The notes: generated by a model from the letters alone, not told the origin. 64,000 nt of DNA from Aeromicrobium sp. Leaf245 (GCF_942548115.1 NZ_OW824151.1:62001-126000), one strand, 5' to 3'. Counted from the stretch's first letter, positions 1 to 8,875 are shown. Translations and numbers: made by a program.

Positions 1-744
1 GTGCCAGGTGTGGACGCCGAAGGTCAGGTGCGTGCTCACGTCGCCCAGCGCGGTGGCAGCGTGCAGCGTGCCGCGCGGCAGGTAGAGCACGTCGCCGGGC
101 TCGAGCACGGCGTCGATGAGCGGCTCACGCTCCGCCTCGACCCGCACCGCGTCACGACGGTCGGTCCAGGGCTGGTCACGCAGCGGCGCCTCGTGCACCG
201 GGGCGTGGATCCGCCAGTGCTTGGCTCCGGAGATCTGCAGCACGAAGACGTCGTGCACGTCGTAGTGGTCGTCGAACCCGCGCGACTGCGGTGGCGTGAC
301 GTAGGCGTTGACCTGGACCGGGTGCCCGAGGTCGGCCACCAGGGCCTGGGAGAACGAGACGACGGCGGGCCACGTGCGGTGCAGCGCCTGCAGCACGAGC
401 GTGGCGCCGTCGGCGAACAACGACGTGAGGCGGGTGTCGTCGACCTGGTCGGCGATGCCGGCCCCCACGCCACCGCCCGACGTGAACGCGCGCGTGTTCA
501 GCGTCGTGCCGTCCTTGGCCACGCGCAGGAACGGTGTCCGCAGCCCGTGCGTCGACACGAGCTCGTCGACGGCGGACTCGCCGAACAGGTCGTCGAACCG
601 CGCGGGCAGGTCGGCCGCGCGGGTGAGCAGCGGCGCCCGACCCCACGTGTCGGCGGCGAAGCCGACGGGGTCGACGACGAGACGACGCAGGGCAGGGTGA
701 CCGGTCCGCAGACCGGCCACCCCTCCCTGCTCGGTGGTGGTCAC
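1..744 (-). CDS. JmjC/cupin 2-oxoglutarate oxygenase, C-terminus missing
   Basis: The 248 visible residues read as an Fe(II)/2-oxoglutarate-dependent oxygenase of the cupin_4/JmjC ribosomal-oxygenase type (YcfD, MINA53, NO66); known members hydroxylate Arg or His of ribosomal proteins. The iron ligands are visible as the HYD triplet (His160-x-Asp162) and a distal His228 in LPRGTLHAA, followed by the usual jelly-roll strands. The gene runs off the left edge, so the C-terminal winged-helix region cannot be judged. GTG at 744 is chosen because an in-frame TAG lies two codons upstream; it sits three bases after the stop of the repeat-protein gene, so translation is probably coupled. Fold is confident; substrate unknown, and the neighbouring repeat protein is one candidate. 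Confidence 0.85.
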   Translation of the reverse strand, partial: MTTTEQGGVAGLRTGHPALRRLVVDPVGFAADTWGRAPLLTRAADLPARFDDLFGESAVDELVSTHGLRTPFLRVAKDGTTLNTRAFTSGGGVGAGIADQVDDTRLTSLFADGATLVLQALHRTWPAVVSFSQALVADLGHPVQVNAYVTPPQSRGFDDHYDVHDVFVLQISGAKHWRIHAPVHEAPLRDQPWTDRRDAVRVEAEREPLIDAVLEPGDVLYLPRGTLHAATALGDVSTHLTFGVHTWH

Positions 745-747
745 GAC

Positions 748-990
748 CTACTGGGCCGAACCGTCGGCGCCACCGTCGGCGCCACCGTCCTGGACGCCCG
801 GGGTGCCCTCGGCGCCACCGTCGGCGGGACCCTCGGCGCCACCGTCAGCGCCACCGTCCTGCACGCCCGGCGTGCCCTCGGCGCCACCGTCGGCAGGACC
901 CTCGGCGCCACCGTCAGCGCCACCGTCCTGCACGCCCGGCGTGCCCTCGGCGCCACCGTCAGCGGGACCTTCTGGGTTGAGCTCGCTCAT
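748..990 (-). CDS. Small acidic Asp/Gly/Ala protein of three 23-residue repeats
   Basis: An 80-residue protein: a seven-residue leader (MSELNPE), three tandem copies of a 23-residue unit (GPADGGAEG then TPGVQDGGADGGAE), and a short tail. It has no signal peptide, membrane segment, Cys or aromatic residue, and is strongly acidic. The start is well supported: AGGAGG lies six bases before ATG at 990. It is directly upstream of, and nearly overlapping, the JmjC oxygenase, so the two are almost certainly co-translated. I do not recognise a characterised family. Possible roles are a disordered substrate or scaffold for the oxygenase, or a ribosomally made precursor peptide; both are inference from context. 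Confidence 0.75.
   Translation of the reverse strand: MSELNPEGPADGGAEGTPGVQDGGADGGAEGPADGGAEGTPGVQDGGADGGAEGPADGGAEGTPGVQDGGADGGADGSAQ
763..969. repeat. Three 69-bp tandem repeats inside the small acidic gene
   Basis: Copies at 763-831, 832-900 and 901-969 keep frame exactly (69 = 3 x 23 codons). The second and third differ at only a few bases, so the array expanded recently or is kept uniform by recombination. Confidence 0.9.
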
Positions 991-1069
991 GTGTTCCTCC
1001 TGGGGTCGACTGTGCGGCGGGTGCCGCGGTTCCCACATTGGCACCGTGGCCGCGGCTCGCAACTCGGCG

Positions 1070-1756
1070 TCAGGACCGGTCGGTGCGTCGCCCGGCGCCA
1101 GTCCCGGTGCCAGTCCCCGGGCCGGCGCCGGTGCCGTCGCGGGAACCGTCGACCGGGCCGCTCTCGCGCTCGTCGAGCCGGCCCTTCAGCGTGCGCACCT
1201 GCTTGCGTCGGTGGGTCGCGACGACACCCGTCACGAGCAGCACCACCACCAGTCCGGCAGCACCCACGGCACCGATCGCCGTCGCGATCCGGAACCCAGG
1301 AGCCTCGACGTCCATGATGCGCTCGCCCGCGTGCGCCGCGTTGCCCGTGCCCAGCACGACCGCGAGGGTCAGCCAGTTCGGCACCGCCAGGACGATCGCC
1401 ACGACCAGCAGGATGCCCCGCCACGTCCAGTTGAAGAACCGGCGACGCAGCTGCACGACGATCATCAGGGGGACGATCGTGAAGACGAACCCGTAGAACA
1501 GGCCCCACAGGATGCCGCTCGTGAGGTCGCCGTTCACCTGGTCGCCGATGCGCTGGGCCCACCACCGCGGGAAGAACGCCGACGCGACCAGGGCCCCGGC
1601 GTACACGACGGCGACGAGCACGAGGGCCCAGACGAGCCGCTTGACCCACCGCTGGGGGTCGACGTCGGACGGGACGTACCGGCGCTCGTCCTTGCCGTGG
1701 GTGCGATCGCGCTCGCCGGCGCGCTCGTCTGGCTGACGTCCCTGGTCTTCGCTCAT
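1070..1756 (-). CDS. Four-helix integral membrane protein (permease-like), function unknown
   Basis: 228 residues: a charged cytoplasmic N-terminus with an Asp/Glu/Arg-rich stretch, then about four hydrophobic segments (for example WVKRLVWALVLVAVVYAGAL, a long segment around ILWGLFYGFVFTIVPLM, one around ILLVVAIVLAV and one around GAAGLVVVLLVTGVV), ending in a charged, Gly/Thr-rich cytoplasmic tail. The start at 1756 has GAGG a few bases upstream; an ATG-like codon 20 residues earlier has no ribosome site. It is on the same strand as the repeat-protein and oxygenase genes, with a gap of about 80 bases. No family with known chemistry is recognised; 'permease' rests only on the topology. Confidence 0.65.
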   Translation of the reverse strand: MSEDQGRQPDERAGERDRTHGKDERRYVPSDVDPQRWVKRLVWALVLVAVVYAGALVASAFFPRWWAQRIGDQVNGDLTSGILWGLFYGFVFTIVPLMIVVQLRRRFFNWTWRGILLVVAIVLAVPNWLTLAVVLGTGNAAHAGERIMDVEAPGFRIATAIGAVGAAGLVVVLLVTGVVATHRRKQVRTLKGRLDERESGPVDGSRDGTGAGPGTGTGTGAGRRTDRS

Positions 1757-1817
1757 GCCTCGATGATCCCGCGCACCGCCTCGCCGCACCACTCCAACGA
1801 CGGGGCTGTCGGCCACG

Positions 1818-2969
1818 TCACGAGGCGAGGGCCGCCCAGTCGCCCTTCGTCCAGGTGCCGGTCTGGGAGCGGCCCATCGCCTTCTGCCGGGTCCGGACCG
1901 CCGCGACCGTGAGGGGTCCGTAGTACCCGTTGCGGTCCGCGCGCTTCATGCCGAGCGCGACCTGCAGCACCAGCACGGCCTTCCCGGTGGTCCGCTCGGG
2001 CATCGAGGAGGTGTAGCGCTCCGCACCGTAGGCCGCGGCCTCGGCGGCCGAGAGGCCCTTGGCCACGTCCGAGGTGACCTTCGCGGGCACGAGCGAGGCC
2101 CACGTCGGCTGGTCGATGGTCCCGGTCCAGGGCAGGTCGTGCTTCTTCTGGTATGCCTTGACGGCCTCGCGGGTGACGGCGTCGAAGGTCCCGGTCTGCT
2201 TGACGCCGAGCGCCTTCTGGGCGGTCTTCACGGTGCCCGCGCGGGACCCGAGCGCGATCGTGGCCCACGACGTCCTCTTGACCAGGGGGACGGCCGCGTA
2301 GCAGCGGGTGGTGCGCGCCTTCGAGTTCATGACGGCCGGCTGCCCGGCGAAGCGGGAGCACGGCCCGTGGTCGACGGGGTGGACCTTCCCCGTCCAGAAG
2401 CTGGTGGTTCCTCGGGCGCCGTTCCAGCTGAACGACAGGTGGACGTGGTCGCGGTGGCCCGAGCTCGAGCGCCAGCCCTCCTTGGACCGGTAGACGGCCC
2501 AGATCTTCTCGTTGTAGATGACGTACATGATGCCGAGACGCCGGGCGTTGGTGCCGCCGTCCCTCGTCAGCCAGGCGAGGAAGTCGGCAGCCGCCTTCTT
2601 CTCCTCGGCGTCCTTCACGTCCACCATCCAGTCCCAGGCCCGCCCGTCGGCGTGCTCGGAGACCCCCTCGGAGCAGCCTCGCGCCGTGTTGCCCTTCCCC
2701 CCGACGCCGTAGGTCCGCATGACGAGGTCGCGTGTCTTCGCGACACCGGCCGGCGTGCCGGGCTGGCACGCGACCTGCGGCGCGTACGCCGACGGCGGGT
2801 CGACGGCCTTGGGCAGCGCGACGGGGGCCTTGAGCCCCTTCGGCTTCGCGGGGAGCGGCACCGGTGTCGTCCCGGTCGCGGCTTGGGCCGCCGCCGACGT
2901 GCCACCGACGGCGGTGAGCGTGGCCGCGCACATGAGTGCGGCGGCGCACGCGAGCCCGAGCCTGCGCAT
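1818..2969 (-). CDS. Secreted peptidoglycan-binding protein with ARB-07466-like domain
   Basis: 383 residues, exported by a clear signal peptide (MRRLGLACAAALMCAATL, AxA cleavage region). After a Pro/Lys linker comes a domain with EHADGRAWDWMVD and GHRDHVHLSFSWNG. These His/Asp clusters are typical of the ARB-07466 C-terminal-like domain found in actinobacterial cell-wall proteins. Two peptidoglycan_binding_1 modules follow (around ALGVKQTGTFDAVTREAVKAY and around LQVALGMKRADRNGYYGP). GGGAG lies eight bases before ATG 2969. A cell-wall role is well supported; whether it is hydrolytic is not shown. It has no operon partner, dacB upstream having its own promoter. Confidence 0.85.
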   Translation of the reverse strand: MRRLGLACAAALMCAATLTAVGGTSAAAQAATGTTPVPLPAKPKGLKAPVALPKAVDPPSAYAPQVACQPGTPAGVAKTRDLVMRTYGVGGKGNTARGCSEGVSEHADGRAWDWMVDVKDAEEKKAAADFLAWLTRDGGTNARRLGIMYVIYNEKIWAVYRSKEGWRSSSGHRDHVHLSFSWNGARGTTSFWTGKVHPVDHGPCSRFAGQPAVMNSKARTTRCYAAVPLVKRTSWATIALGSRAGTVKTAQKALGVKQTGTFDAVTREAVKAYQKKHDLPWTGTIDQPTWASLVPAKVTSDVAKGLSAAEAAAYGAERYTSSMPERTTGKAVLVLQVALGMKRADRNGYYGPLTVAAVRTRQKAMGRSQTGTWTKGDWAALAS

Positions 2970-3103
2970 GATGATCTCCCTCGCCCGTCGGGCTTCCCCA
3001 CCCGGCGGACGACCATCGTGCGTCTCATCCGTCACACGTGTCACGGCTTCGCGTGAACTACAGGACTGTTCTTCGCGGGGCAGTGGGGTCAGGGCGGCCG
3101 AGA

Positions 3104-4537
3104 TCAGGACTGGGTCGCGTCGGGACCGCAGGTGCAGGCCGCCAGCGCCGCCGCCACGTCGTCGATCGCGGCCTGCGTGACGAACGGGTTCACGCCCTCG
3201 GTGTCGTCGACCATGACCGCGAAGACGATCGGCACCCCTCTGGCGTCGGTGGCGTACCCGGCCAGCGAGTGCACACCGGTGAGCGTGCCGGTCTTCGCGC
3301 GCACGAGACCCCGACCCGCGGAGTCCTCGTCGAAGCGGTCCTCGAGGGTGCCGGTGAGTCCGCCGACCGGCAGGTCGGCGAGCAGCTCCGACGTGGAGGC
3401 GCGCGACGCCGCCACGCGCAGCACCCCGGCCAGGGTCTCGGGGGCGATCCGGTTCGACCGCGCCAGACCGCTGCCGTCGTCGAGCCGCAGGCCCTGGACG
3501 GGCACGCCCGCCTCGGTGAGCGTGGCCGCCACCGCGTCGGTGCCGCCCTCGAAGCTGCCCGGGCCGCCCGCCGCCAGTCCCACGTGGCGCAGGAGGACCT
3601 CGGCGGCCTCGTTGTCGCTGCGGACCAGCGTGGCGTCGACGATCTGGGCGACGGTGGCGCTCTGCACGGCAGCGAGCACCCGCTGCGGGTCCGGCGGCGC
3701 GTCGGCCCGGTCCGGGTCGCCGTCGACGTCGATGCCCTCGTCCTGCAGGTAGCCGGCGAACCGGTCGGCCGCGGCGCGGGCCGGGTCCCCGGACCGGAGC
3801 CCGTCGCGCACCCCCTGGTCGGCCCACAGCGCACTCACCGGCGTGACGACCTGCCCGGGCACGTAGGAGTCCTCCCAGCCCGGACTCGCCGACGGACCCG
3901 TGAAGAGGCCGGCGTCGTAGCCGAGAGACACCTCACCGACGCCGGCGTCGTCGAGCGCCGCGGCGGTGCGCTCGGCCAACGTGCGCAGGTCGGCGCGGTC
4001 CACGCGCGTGGGCCGCTCGGGTCGGCTCGACGCCAGGTACGGGTCACCGCCGCCGACGAGCACGACCTCGTTGCCGTCGAGCACGGTCGAGGTGCTGAAG
4101 CGCGATCCGGGTTCGAGAAGGGAGAGCGCGGCGTACGCCGTGAGCAGCTTCGTCGTCGAGGCCGGCACGAACGCCTCGGCGGCGTCGCGGGCGAACACCG
4201 ACGTGCCGTCGAGCCCCACCACGGCGACGCCGAGCCGGTCGCCCAGCTCGGCGCGGCGGGCAGGGTCCTCGAGGAGCGGCTGGACGGCGGCACGCACGGC
4301 GTCGGGGTCGAGGGCGCCGGTCATGACGGGATCGGGCTGGACGCGCTGCGGGGCGGCATCGAGGGTGAGCGCCTCCGGCGGGGCGACCGCCTCGGGCCCG
4401 CACGGGCCGCCGCACACGACGGGGTTGAGCCGGCCCGACGTCCAGCCGAGGCCGACTCCGGCGACGAGCACGACGGCGAGGAACAGCCCGCCCAGCGCCC
4501 ACGGCAGAGCGACCCTGCCTCGATCTCGTCGCGTCAC
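3104..4537 (-). CDS. dacB: D-alanyl-D-alanine carboxypeptidase/endopeptidase (PBP4, peptidase S13)
   Basis: A low-molecular-weight penicillin-binding protein that trims the D-Ala-D-Ala end or cross-links of peptidoglycan outside the membrane. 477 residues with one N-terminal membrane anchor (about residues 11-32). The three serine-acyltransferase motifs are intact: Ser127-Thr-Thr-Lys130 ([11 protein letters not shown]), SDN ([11 protein letters not shown]) and KTG ([16 protein letters not shown]). The large insert between SxxK and SDN is typical of PBP4/DacB. GTG 4537 is preferred because TAGTCT lies seven bases upstream, fitting a leaderless promoter; an in-frame GTG at 4555 would add six residues. 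It is divergent from ppa. Confidence 0.9.
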   Translation of the reverse strand: MTRRDRGRVALPWALGGLFLAVVLVAGVGLGWTSGRLNPVVCGGPCGPEAVAPPEALTLDAAPQRVQPDPVMTGALDPDAVRAAVQPLLEDPARRAELGDRLGVAVVGLDGTSVFARDAAEAFVPASTTKLLTAYAALSLLEPGSRFSTSTVLDGNEVVLVGGGDPYLASSRPERPTRVDRADLRTLAERTAAALDDAGVGEVSLGYDAGLFTGPSASPGWEDSYVPGQVVTPVSALWADQGVRDGLRSGDPARAAADRFAGYLQDEGIDVDGDPDRADAPPDPQRVLAAVQSATVAQIVDATLVRSDNEAAEVLLRHVGLAAGGPGSFEGGTDAVAATLTEAGVPVQGLRLDDGSGLARSNRIAPETLAGVLRVAASRASTSELLADLPVGGLTGTLEDRFDEDSAGRGLVRAKTGTLTGVHSLAGYATDARGVPIVFAVMVDDTEGVNPFVTQAAIDDVAAALAACTCGPDATQS

Positions 4538-4550
4538 ATGGGCCAGACTA
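4538..4550 (-). promoter_or_regulatory. Leaderless -10 box for dacB
   Basis: Minus-strand TAGTCT (4550-4545) is followed by seven bases and then GTG. No Shine-Dalgarno sequence is present, so transcription probably starts at or next to the start codon. Confidence 0.55.
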
Positions 4551-4636
4551 TGCACGAAGCGCCCATCCCTGCGGTCCCGCCCGACGGCGGTCGCCCGGTG
4601 CGCTCAGGCAACCAGCAGCGACGAGAGGCCCGACCC

Positions 4637-5128
4637 GTGATCTTCGATGTCACCGTGGAAATCCCCAAGGGTGAGCGCAACAAGTACGAGGTCGACCACA
4701 AGAGCCACCGCATCCGGCTCGACCGCACGCTGTTCACCGCCACGCAGTACCCCGCCGACTACGGCTTCATCGACGACACCCTCGGCCTCGACGGCGACCC
4801 GCTCGACGCCCTCGTGCTGCTGCCGTCGCCGACGTTCCCCGGCTGCGTCATCACCTGCCGCGCGATCGGCATGTTCCGCATGACCGACGAGGCCGGCGGC
4901 GACGACAAGGTCCTCTGCGTCCCGGCCACGGACCCGCGCCAGGAGCACCTGCGCGACATCCACCACGTGCCCGAGTTCGACCGCCTCGAGATCGAGCACT
5001 TCTTCACGGTCTACAAGGACCTCGAGCCCGGCAAGTCCGTCGAGGGCTCCACCTGGACCGGCCGCGTCGAGGCCGAGGCCGAGGTCAACCGCAGCTTCGA
5101 CCGCTTCAAGGACAACGGCGGCTACTGA
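4637..5128 (+). CDS. ppa: Inorganic pyrophosphatase (family I)
   Basis: Soluble cytosolic enzyme hydrolysing pyrophosphate to phosphate, driving biosynthetic reactions. 163 residues, normal for the bacterial family. Conserved active-site runs are present: [14 protein letters not shown], the Tyr pair in YPADYGF, and the metal-binding Asp signature DGDPLDALV, with further residues in the ATDPR segment. GTG 4637 follows GAGAGG; no other start gives a better N-terminus. It is divergent from dacB and convergent with the TetR gene, from which a strong hairpin separates it. Confidence 0.97.
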   Translation: MIFDVTVEIPKGERNKYEVDHKSHRIRLDRTLFTATQYPADYGFIDDTLGLDGDPLDALVLLPSPTFPGCVITCRAIGMFRMTDEAGGDDKVLCVPATDPRQEHLRDIHHVPEFDRLEIEHFFTVYKDLEPGKSVEGSTWTGRVEAEAEVNRSFDRFKDNGGY

Positions 5129-5173
5129 CCTTCCTCCGGCGCGGCCCTGCGGCTGCGTCGGCTCGGGTACGTC

Positions 5174-5200
5174 TCGAGGCGGCCTCCGAAAGGGCCTCGA
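5174..5200. repeat. Small hairpin after ppa, part of a dispersed repeat
   Basis: TCGAGGC (5174-5180) pairs with GCCTCGA (5194-5200). The stretch from about 5148 to 5210 resembles 37567-37630 (shared CTGCGGCTGCG, GGCTCGG, GGCCTCGAC and CAGG blocks in the same order), so it looks like one copy of a dispersed intergenic repeat. Confidence 0.5.
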
Positions 5201-5241
5201 CCGGAGCAGGCCCAGCGACGTGGGTGGGCTCCCGGGCTGCG

Positions 5242-5312
5242 CCTCCCGTTTCGGACACTTCCGGGGCACTGATGGGTCCCGAACCGCCCCGGAACTGTCC
5301 GAAACGGAGGGA
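5242..5312. terminator. Bidirectional hairpin between convergent ppa and TetR genes
   Basis: Left arm CCCGTTTCGGACA then TTCCGGGGC (to 5267) pairs with GCCCCGGAA then TGTCCGAAACGG (from 5286), about 22 pairs with one or two mismatches and an 18-base loop. There is no long T run; in high-GC actinobacteria such stems can still terminate. It serves two converging genes. Confidence 0.7.
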
Positions 5313-5327
5313 CTGAGCCTGGTCGCG

Positions 5328-5942
5328 TCAGGCCGACGTGGAGCCGCGGAGCAGGGCGCGCATGGTCTCGGCGAAGACGTCGACGTCGAGCTCGCCGTCG
5401 AGCGAGCGCATGGCGCCCAGACCGATGCCGAGGCTGAGCAGGGCGGTGGCGGCCTTGCGGGCCTCCATGCCGAGGGCGAGTCCGGCGTCGGCCATGACCC
5501 GCTCGATGAGGTCGGCGCTGGCGGCCACGAGCATGCGGTGCCGCTTGACCAGCTCGGTGGCGACCCAGGGGCTCTGCCGCGCGACGGCCGCGAACTCCAC
5601 CTCGAGCGCGGTCCAGCGCGGGTGGCCCAGCTTCTCGCGGGCCCAGGAGGCGAAGGCGTCGATGCGGCCGTCGAGGTCGGCGTCGACCGTGAAGGCGGCG
5701 ACGACCCCGGAGATCTGCTCCTCGTGGATCGTGTCGAGCACCGCCATGCAGAGCTCCTCCTTGCCGGAGAAGTTGGAGTACACCGCACCCTTGGAGAAGC
5801 CGGCCGCGACGGCCACCTTGTCGAGGGACGTGGCGTTGTAGCCGTCGGCGAGGAACAGCTCGCGGGCGACCTCGACGAGGCGTTCGCGGGTCTGCGCCTG
5901 ACGTTGCGCCCGTGTGACGGTGCGCTCGCTCTCGACGGTCAT
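5328..5942 (-). CDS. TetR-family transcriptional regulator
   Basis: 204 residues. The N-terminal DNA-binding domain carries the TetR helix-turn-helix (ATSLDKVAVAAGFSKGAVY then SNFSGKEEL, about residues 35-65); the C-terminal ligand domain is typical in length but has no signature telling the ligand. ATG 5942 is preceded by GGGAGG at ideal spacing. The gene diverges from the flavin monooxygenase gene and a palindromic operator lies between them, so it most likely represses both itself and the monooxygenase-P450 genes until a substrate binds. That regulon is inference. Confidence 0.9.
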   Translation of the reverse strand: MTVESERTVTRAQRQAQTRERLVEVARELFLADGYNATSLDKVAVAAGFSKGAVYSNFSGKEELCMAVLDTIHEEQISGVVAAFTVDADLDGRIDAFASWAREKLGHPRWTALEVEFAAVARQSPWVATELVKRHRMLVAASADLIERVMADAGLALGMEARKAATALLSLGIGLGAMRSLDGELDVDVFAETMRALLRGSTSA

Positions 5943-5985
5943 CGCTGCCTCCCTCGACGTGTCCCGCACCACCTGGTCACGGGAC

Positions 5986-6009
5986 TCAGATACCGATAGT
6001 ATCCGAAAC
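5986..6009. promoter_or_regulatory. TetR operator overlapping leaderless monooxygenase promoter
   Basis: An inverted repeat GATAC-CGATA-GTATC (5989-6003), extended by outer TC/GA at 5986 and 6006, lies between the divergent TetR and monooxygenase genes. TAGTAT (5997-6002) inside it is a TANNNT -10 box, seven bases before ATG 6010. A repressor bound here would block polymerase directly. Confidence 0.7.
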
Positions 6010-7476
6010 ATGATCTCCACGGACATCCTGGTCATCGGCACCGGTTTCAGCGGCATGGGCATGGCCATGAAGCTGCGCGAGGCCGGACGCGACGACTTCG
6101 TCGTCATCGAGAAGGCCGACGACGTCGGCGGCACCTGGCGCGACAACACCTACCCCGGCGCCGAGTGCGACATCCAGTCCCACATGTACTCCTTCTCCTA
6201 CGAGCTCAATCCCGGCTGGAGCCGCGAGTACTCCGGGCAGCAGGAGATCTGGCAGTACATGCGCGGCGTCGCGACGAAGCACGACCTCTACGACGTCATC
6301 CACTTCGGCACGGAGGTCACCGGCGCCGAGTGGGACGAGGAGCGCCTGCGCTGGACCGTCAGCACCTCCAAGGAGACCTACGACGCCCGGGTGGTCGTGT
6401 CCGGCATCGGCGGCCTGCACATCCCGAACATCCCCGACCTGCCGGGCGCCGAGAGCTTCGCGGGTGCGCGCTTCCACTCCGCGCAGTGGCGCCACGACGT
6501 CGACCTGACCGGCAAGAAGGTCGCCGTCGTCGGCACCGGCGCCAGCGCCATCCAGTTCATCCCGCAGATCGTCGGCGACGTCGCCCAGCTCGACGTCTAC
6601 CAGCGCAGCGCCCCCTGGGTCGTCCCGAAGCACAACCACGACATCGAGGGCCGCAAGAAGGCCTTCATCAAGAAGCTGCCCGGCGGCACGCGTGCCTACC
6701 GCAACGCCATGTACTGGCTCAACGAGGCGCAGCAGCTCGGCTTCACCGGACCGCTGCAGAACATCACCAGCGTCATGGAGAAGAAGGTCTCCGGCTACAT
6801 CCGCAGGACGGTGAAGGACCCCGCGGTGGCCGAGAAGCTCATCCCCGACTACCGCCTCGGCTGCAAGCGCGTGCTGAAGACCGACAACTACATCCCGGTC
6901 TACAACCGCGAGAACGTCGAGCTCGTCACCGACGGCATCGAGGAGATCACCGCCGACGGCATCCGCGCGAAGGACGGCACGTTCCGCGAGGCCGACGTGA
7001 TCATCTACGGCACCGGCTTCCACGTGACCGACGCGTTCGAGTGGGTGCACGTCACCGGCAAGGGTGGCCGCGACCTGTCGAAGACGTTCAAGGAGAAGGG
7101 GATCGAGACCTACCTGGGCATCTCGGTCACCGACTTCCCGAACTTCTTCTTCCTGCTCGGCCCCAACACGGCCCTCGGCCACAACTCGGTCGTGTTCATG
7201 ATCGAGCAGCAGACGAAGTGGATCCTGTCGATGCTCGACGAGATGGACGAGCGCGGCGCCCAGGCCGTGGAGCCCACGCCGCAGGCGCAGCGCCAGTTCA
7301 ACGACGCCCTGCAGGAGAAGGTCAGCAAGGGCGTGTGGAGCCAGGGTGGCTGCACCAGCTGGTACCTCGACAGCCAGGGCAAGAACCGCACCATCTGGCC
7401 GGGCTTCACCTTCCGCTACTGGTGGGTGACCCGGAAGGTCGAGGCCCAGGACTTCGCGTGGGAGAAGGCGGCCTGA
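6010..7476 (+). CDS. Flavin-containing / Baeyer-Villiger-type monooxygenase
   Basis: FAD- and NADPH-dependent oxygenase that inserts oxygen into a carbonyl or other soft centre. 488 residues, the usual length. The first Rossmann motif GTGFSG is at residues 10-15, the Baeyer-Villiger fingerprint FAGARFHSAQW (FxGxxxHxxxW) follows at about residue 150, and a second dinucleotide motif is GTGASA. The ATG at 6010 has no ribosome site but lies seven bases after a TAGTAT box, so the mRNA looks leaderless. The P450 gene starts one base after the stop. Substrate cannot be told; medium-chain or cyclic ketones are typical of the family. Confidence 0.9.
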   Translation: MISTDILVIGTGFSGMGMAMKLREAGRDDFVVIEKADDVGGTWRDNTYPGAECDIQSHMYSFSYELNPGWSREYSGQQEIWQYMRGVATKHDLYDVIHFGTEVTGAEWDEERLRWTVSTSKETYDARVVVSGIGGLHIPNIPDLPGAESFAGARFHSAQWRHDVDLTGKKVAVVGTGASAIQFIPQIVGDVAQLDVYQRSAPWVVPKHNHDIEGRKKAFIKKLPGGTRAYRNAMYWLNEAQQLGFTGPLQNITSVMEKKVSGYIRRTVKDPAVAEKLIPDYRLGCKRVLKTDNYIPVYNRENVELVTDGIEEITADGIRAKDGTFREADVIIYGTGFHVTDAFEWVHVTGKGGRDLSKTFKEKGIETYLGISVTDFPNFFFLLGPNTALGHNSVVFMIEQQTKWILSMLDEMDERGAQAVEPTPQAQRQFNDALQEKVSKGVWSQGGCTSWYLDSQGKNRTIWPGFTFRYWWVTRKVEAQDFAWEKAA

Positions 7477-7477
7477 C

Positions 7478-8875
7478 GTGACCGGCGGGGGTGCCGGGAC
7501 CCCACGACCGGCCGGGGCGGCGGACCAGCAGAGCTACGACGTTCCTCCGGGTCCGCGCGGGAACCCGCTGCTCATGACCATGCGGTTCATGCGCAAGCGG
7601 GGGCCGCTGATCCGCGACGCCCACGCCACGTACGGCGACACGTTCTCGGTGCAGATCCTGCCCGGACCGCGCACCCTCGTGATCCACTCCGACCCCGCCG
7701 ACGTGAAGGAGATCTTCGCCGCCGACCCGGCGCAGTTCCACGCCGGCGAGGGCAACGCGATCCTCAAGCCGGTGATGGGCGAGCACTCGCTCCTGCTCAC
7801 CGACGACGCCGAGCACCAGCGCGGCCGCAAGCTGTTGATGCCGGCGTTCACGGGCCCGGCGATGCGCAGCTACCGACCGCTCGTGGAGGGTCTGGCGAAG
7901 GAGGCCGTCCAGGGCTGGCACGACGGGCAGCGGCTGGTCACGCTCGACGCGATGAACGCGATCACCCTCGAGGTCATCCTCCAGGTGGTCTTCGGCGTGA
8001 CCGACGAGGAGCGGCTCTCGGTGCTGCGTCCCAAGGTCACACGGATCGTCGACATCGACGCGGGCATCCTGCTGTCGTGGATCTTCCCGCGGCTGCGCAG
8101 GATCCCGCCGTGGCGCGGCTTCTTCACCAACCTGCGCGAGGTCGACGACCTGCTGTACGCCGAGATCCGGGAGCGTCGCGCCGAGCACGAACGGGGCGAC
8201 CTCGAGGGTCGCGACGACGTGCTGTCGCGGCTGCTGCGCGCCGGTGACGACCCCGAGGCCGCCCCCGGCGGGGGTGCCGGGCCACGCGCGGCGGACGGCA
8301 CCGACGGGCTGAGCGACGAGGAGCTGCGCGACCAGCTCGTCACACTCCTGCTGGCCGGGCACGAGACGACGGCGTCGGCGCTGTCGTGGACGCTGCACGA
8401 GCTGGGCCAGGACCCGGTGCTGCTGGCCCGGGCCACGCGGGCCGCCGACGAGGGCGACGAGACCTTCCTGGAGGCGTGCCTGAAGGAGGCGATGCGCCTG
8501 CACCCGATCATCGACTTCGTGGCGCGGTCCCTGCAGAGCGACCAGGTCGTCGCGGGCCGACGGCTCCCGAGGGGCACCACGGTCACCCCGTCGATCATGC
8601 TGTCGCACAGCCGCGAGTCCTCGTTCGCCGACGCCCACGCGTTCCGTCCCGACCGGTTCCTCGACGGCGAGGTCACGGCCGGCACCTGGATCCCCTTCGG
8701 CGGTGGAGTGCGGCGCTGCATCGGCGCCGCGTTCTCGCTCATGGAGGGCACGGTGGTGCTGCGCGAGGTGCTGCAGCGCTTCGAGGTGCACACCGAGAAG
8801 CCCACCGGGCCGCGCCTGCGCAACATCACGAACGTCCCGGACGACAAGGCGCCCGTCGTGCTCCGCGCGCGATGA
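7478..8875 (+). CDS. Cytochrome P450
   Basis: 465-residue heme monooxygenase. The I-helix oxygen-binding motif is AGHETT, the K-helix ExxR is KEAMR, and the heme loop is FGGGVRRCIG with the axial Cys. The soluble N-terminus (PPGPRGNPL) is of the class using separate redox partners, which are not in the window. GTG 7478 is one base after the monooxygenase stop, so translation is coupled. Two GC-rich repeat cores lie inside the gene: one makes the Gly-rich N-terminus (TGGGAGTPRPAG), the other a Gly/Ala insert before the I-helix (PGGGAGPRAADGTDG). Both insertions fall in flexible positions. Confidence 0.92.
   Translation: MTGGGAGTPRPAGAADQQSYDVPPGPRGNPLLMTMRFMRKRGPLIRDAHATYGDTFSVQILPGPRTLVIHSDPADVKEIFAADPAQFHAGEGNAILKPVMGEHSLLLTDDAEHQRGRKLLMPAFTGPAMRSYRPLVEGLAKEAVQGWHDGQRLVTLDAMNAITLEVILQVVFGVTDEERLSVLRPKVTRIVDIDAGILLSWIFPRLRRIPPWRGFFTNLREVDDLLYAEIRERRAEHERGDLEGRDDVLSRLLRAGDDPEAAPGGGAGPRAADGTDGLSDEELRDQLVTLLLAGHETTASALSWTLHELGQDPVLLARATRAADEGDETFLEACLKEAMRLHPIIDFVARSLQSDQVVAGRRLPRGTTVTPSIMLSHSRESSFADAHAFRPDRFLDGEVTAGTWIPFGGGVRRCIGAAFSLMEGTVVLREVLQRFEVHTEKPTGPRLRNITNVPDDKAPVVLRAR
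8263..8289 (+). repeat. Copy of GC-rich coding palindrome in P450
   Basis: Contains the core CCCGGCGGGGGTGCCGGG. Another copy begins at 7482 in the same gene, and others occur in desB, desC and the MFS gene in different frames. Confidence 0.65.

Noticed and set aside
763..969. CRISPR-like array
   Set aside because: The repeats follow each other without spacers, keep codon frame and lie in a gene with a good ribosome site.
3031..3045. GTCAC-ACGT-GTCAC as a possible MtrA-type site before the peptidoglycan-binding protein
   Set aside because: The spacing between the GTCAC units does not fit the consensus I know, and a single occurrence is not enough.
3038..4636. Long open frame antisense to dacB leading into ppa
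   Set aside because: In very GC-rich DNA the opposite strand of a real gene stays open. The predicted protein is low-complexity Arg/Gly/His-rich, while dacB on the other strand has all family motifs.
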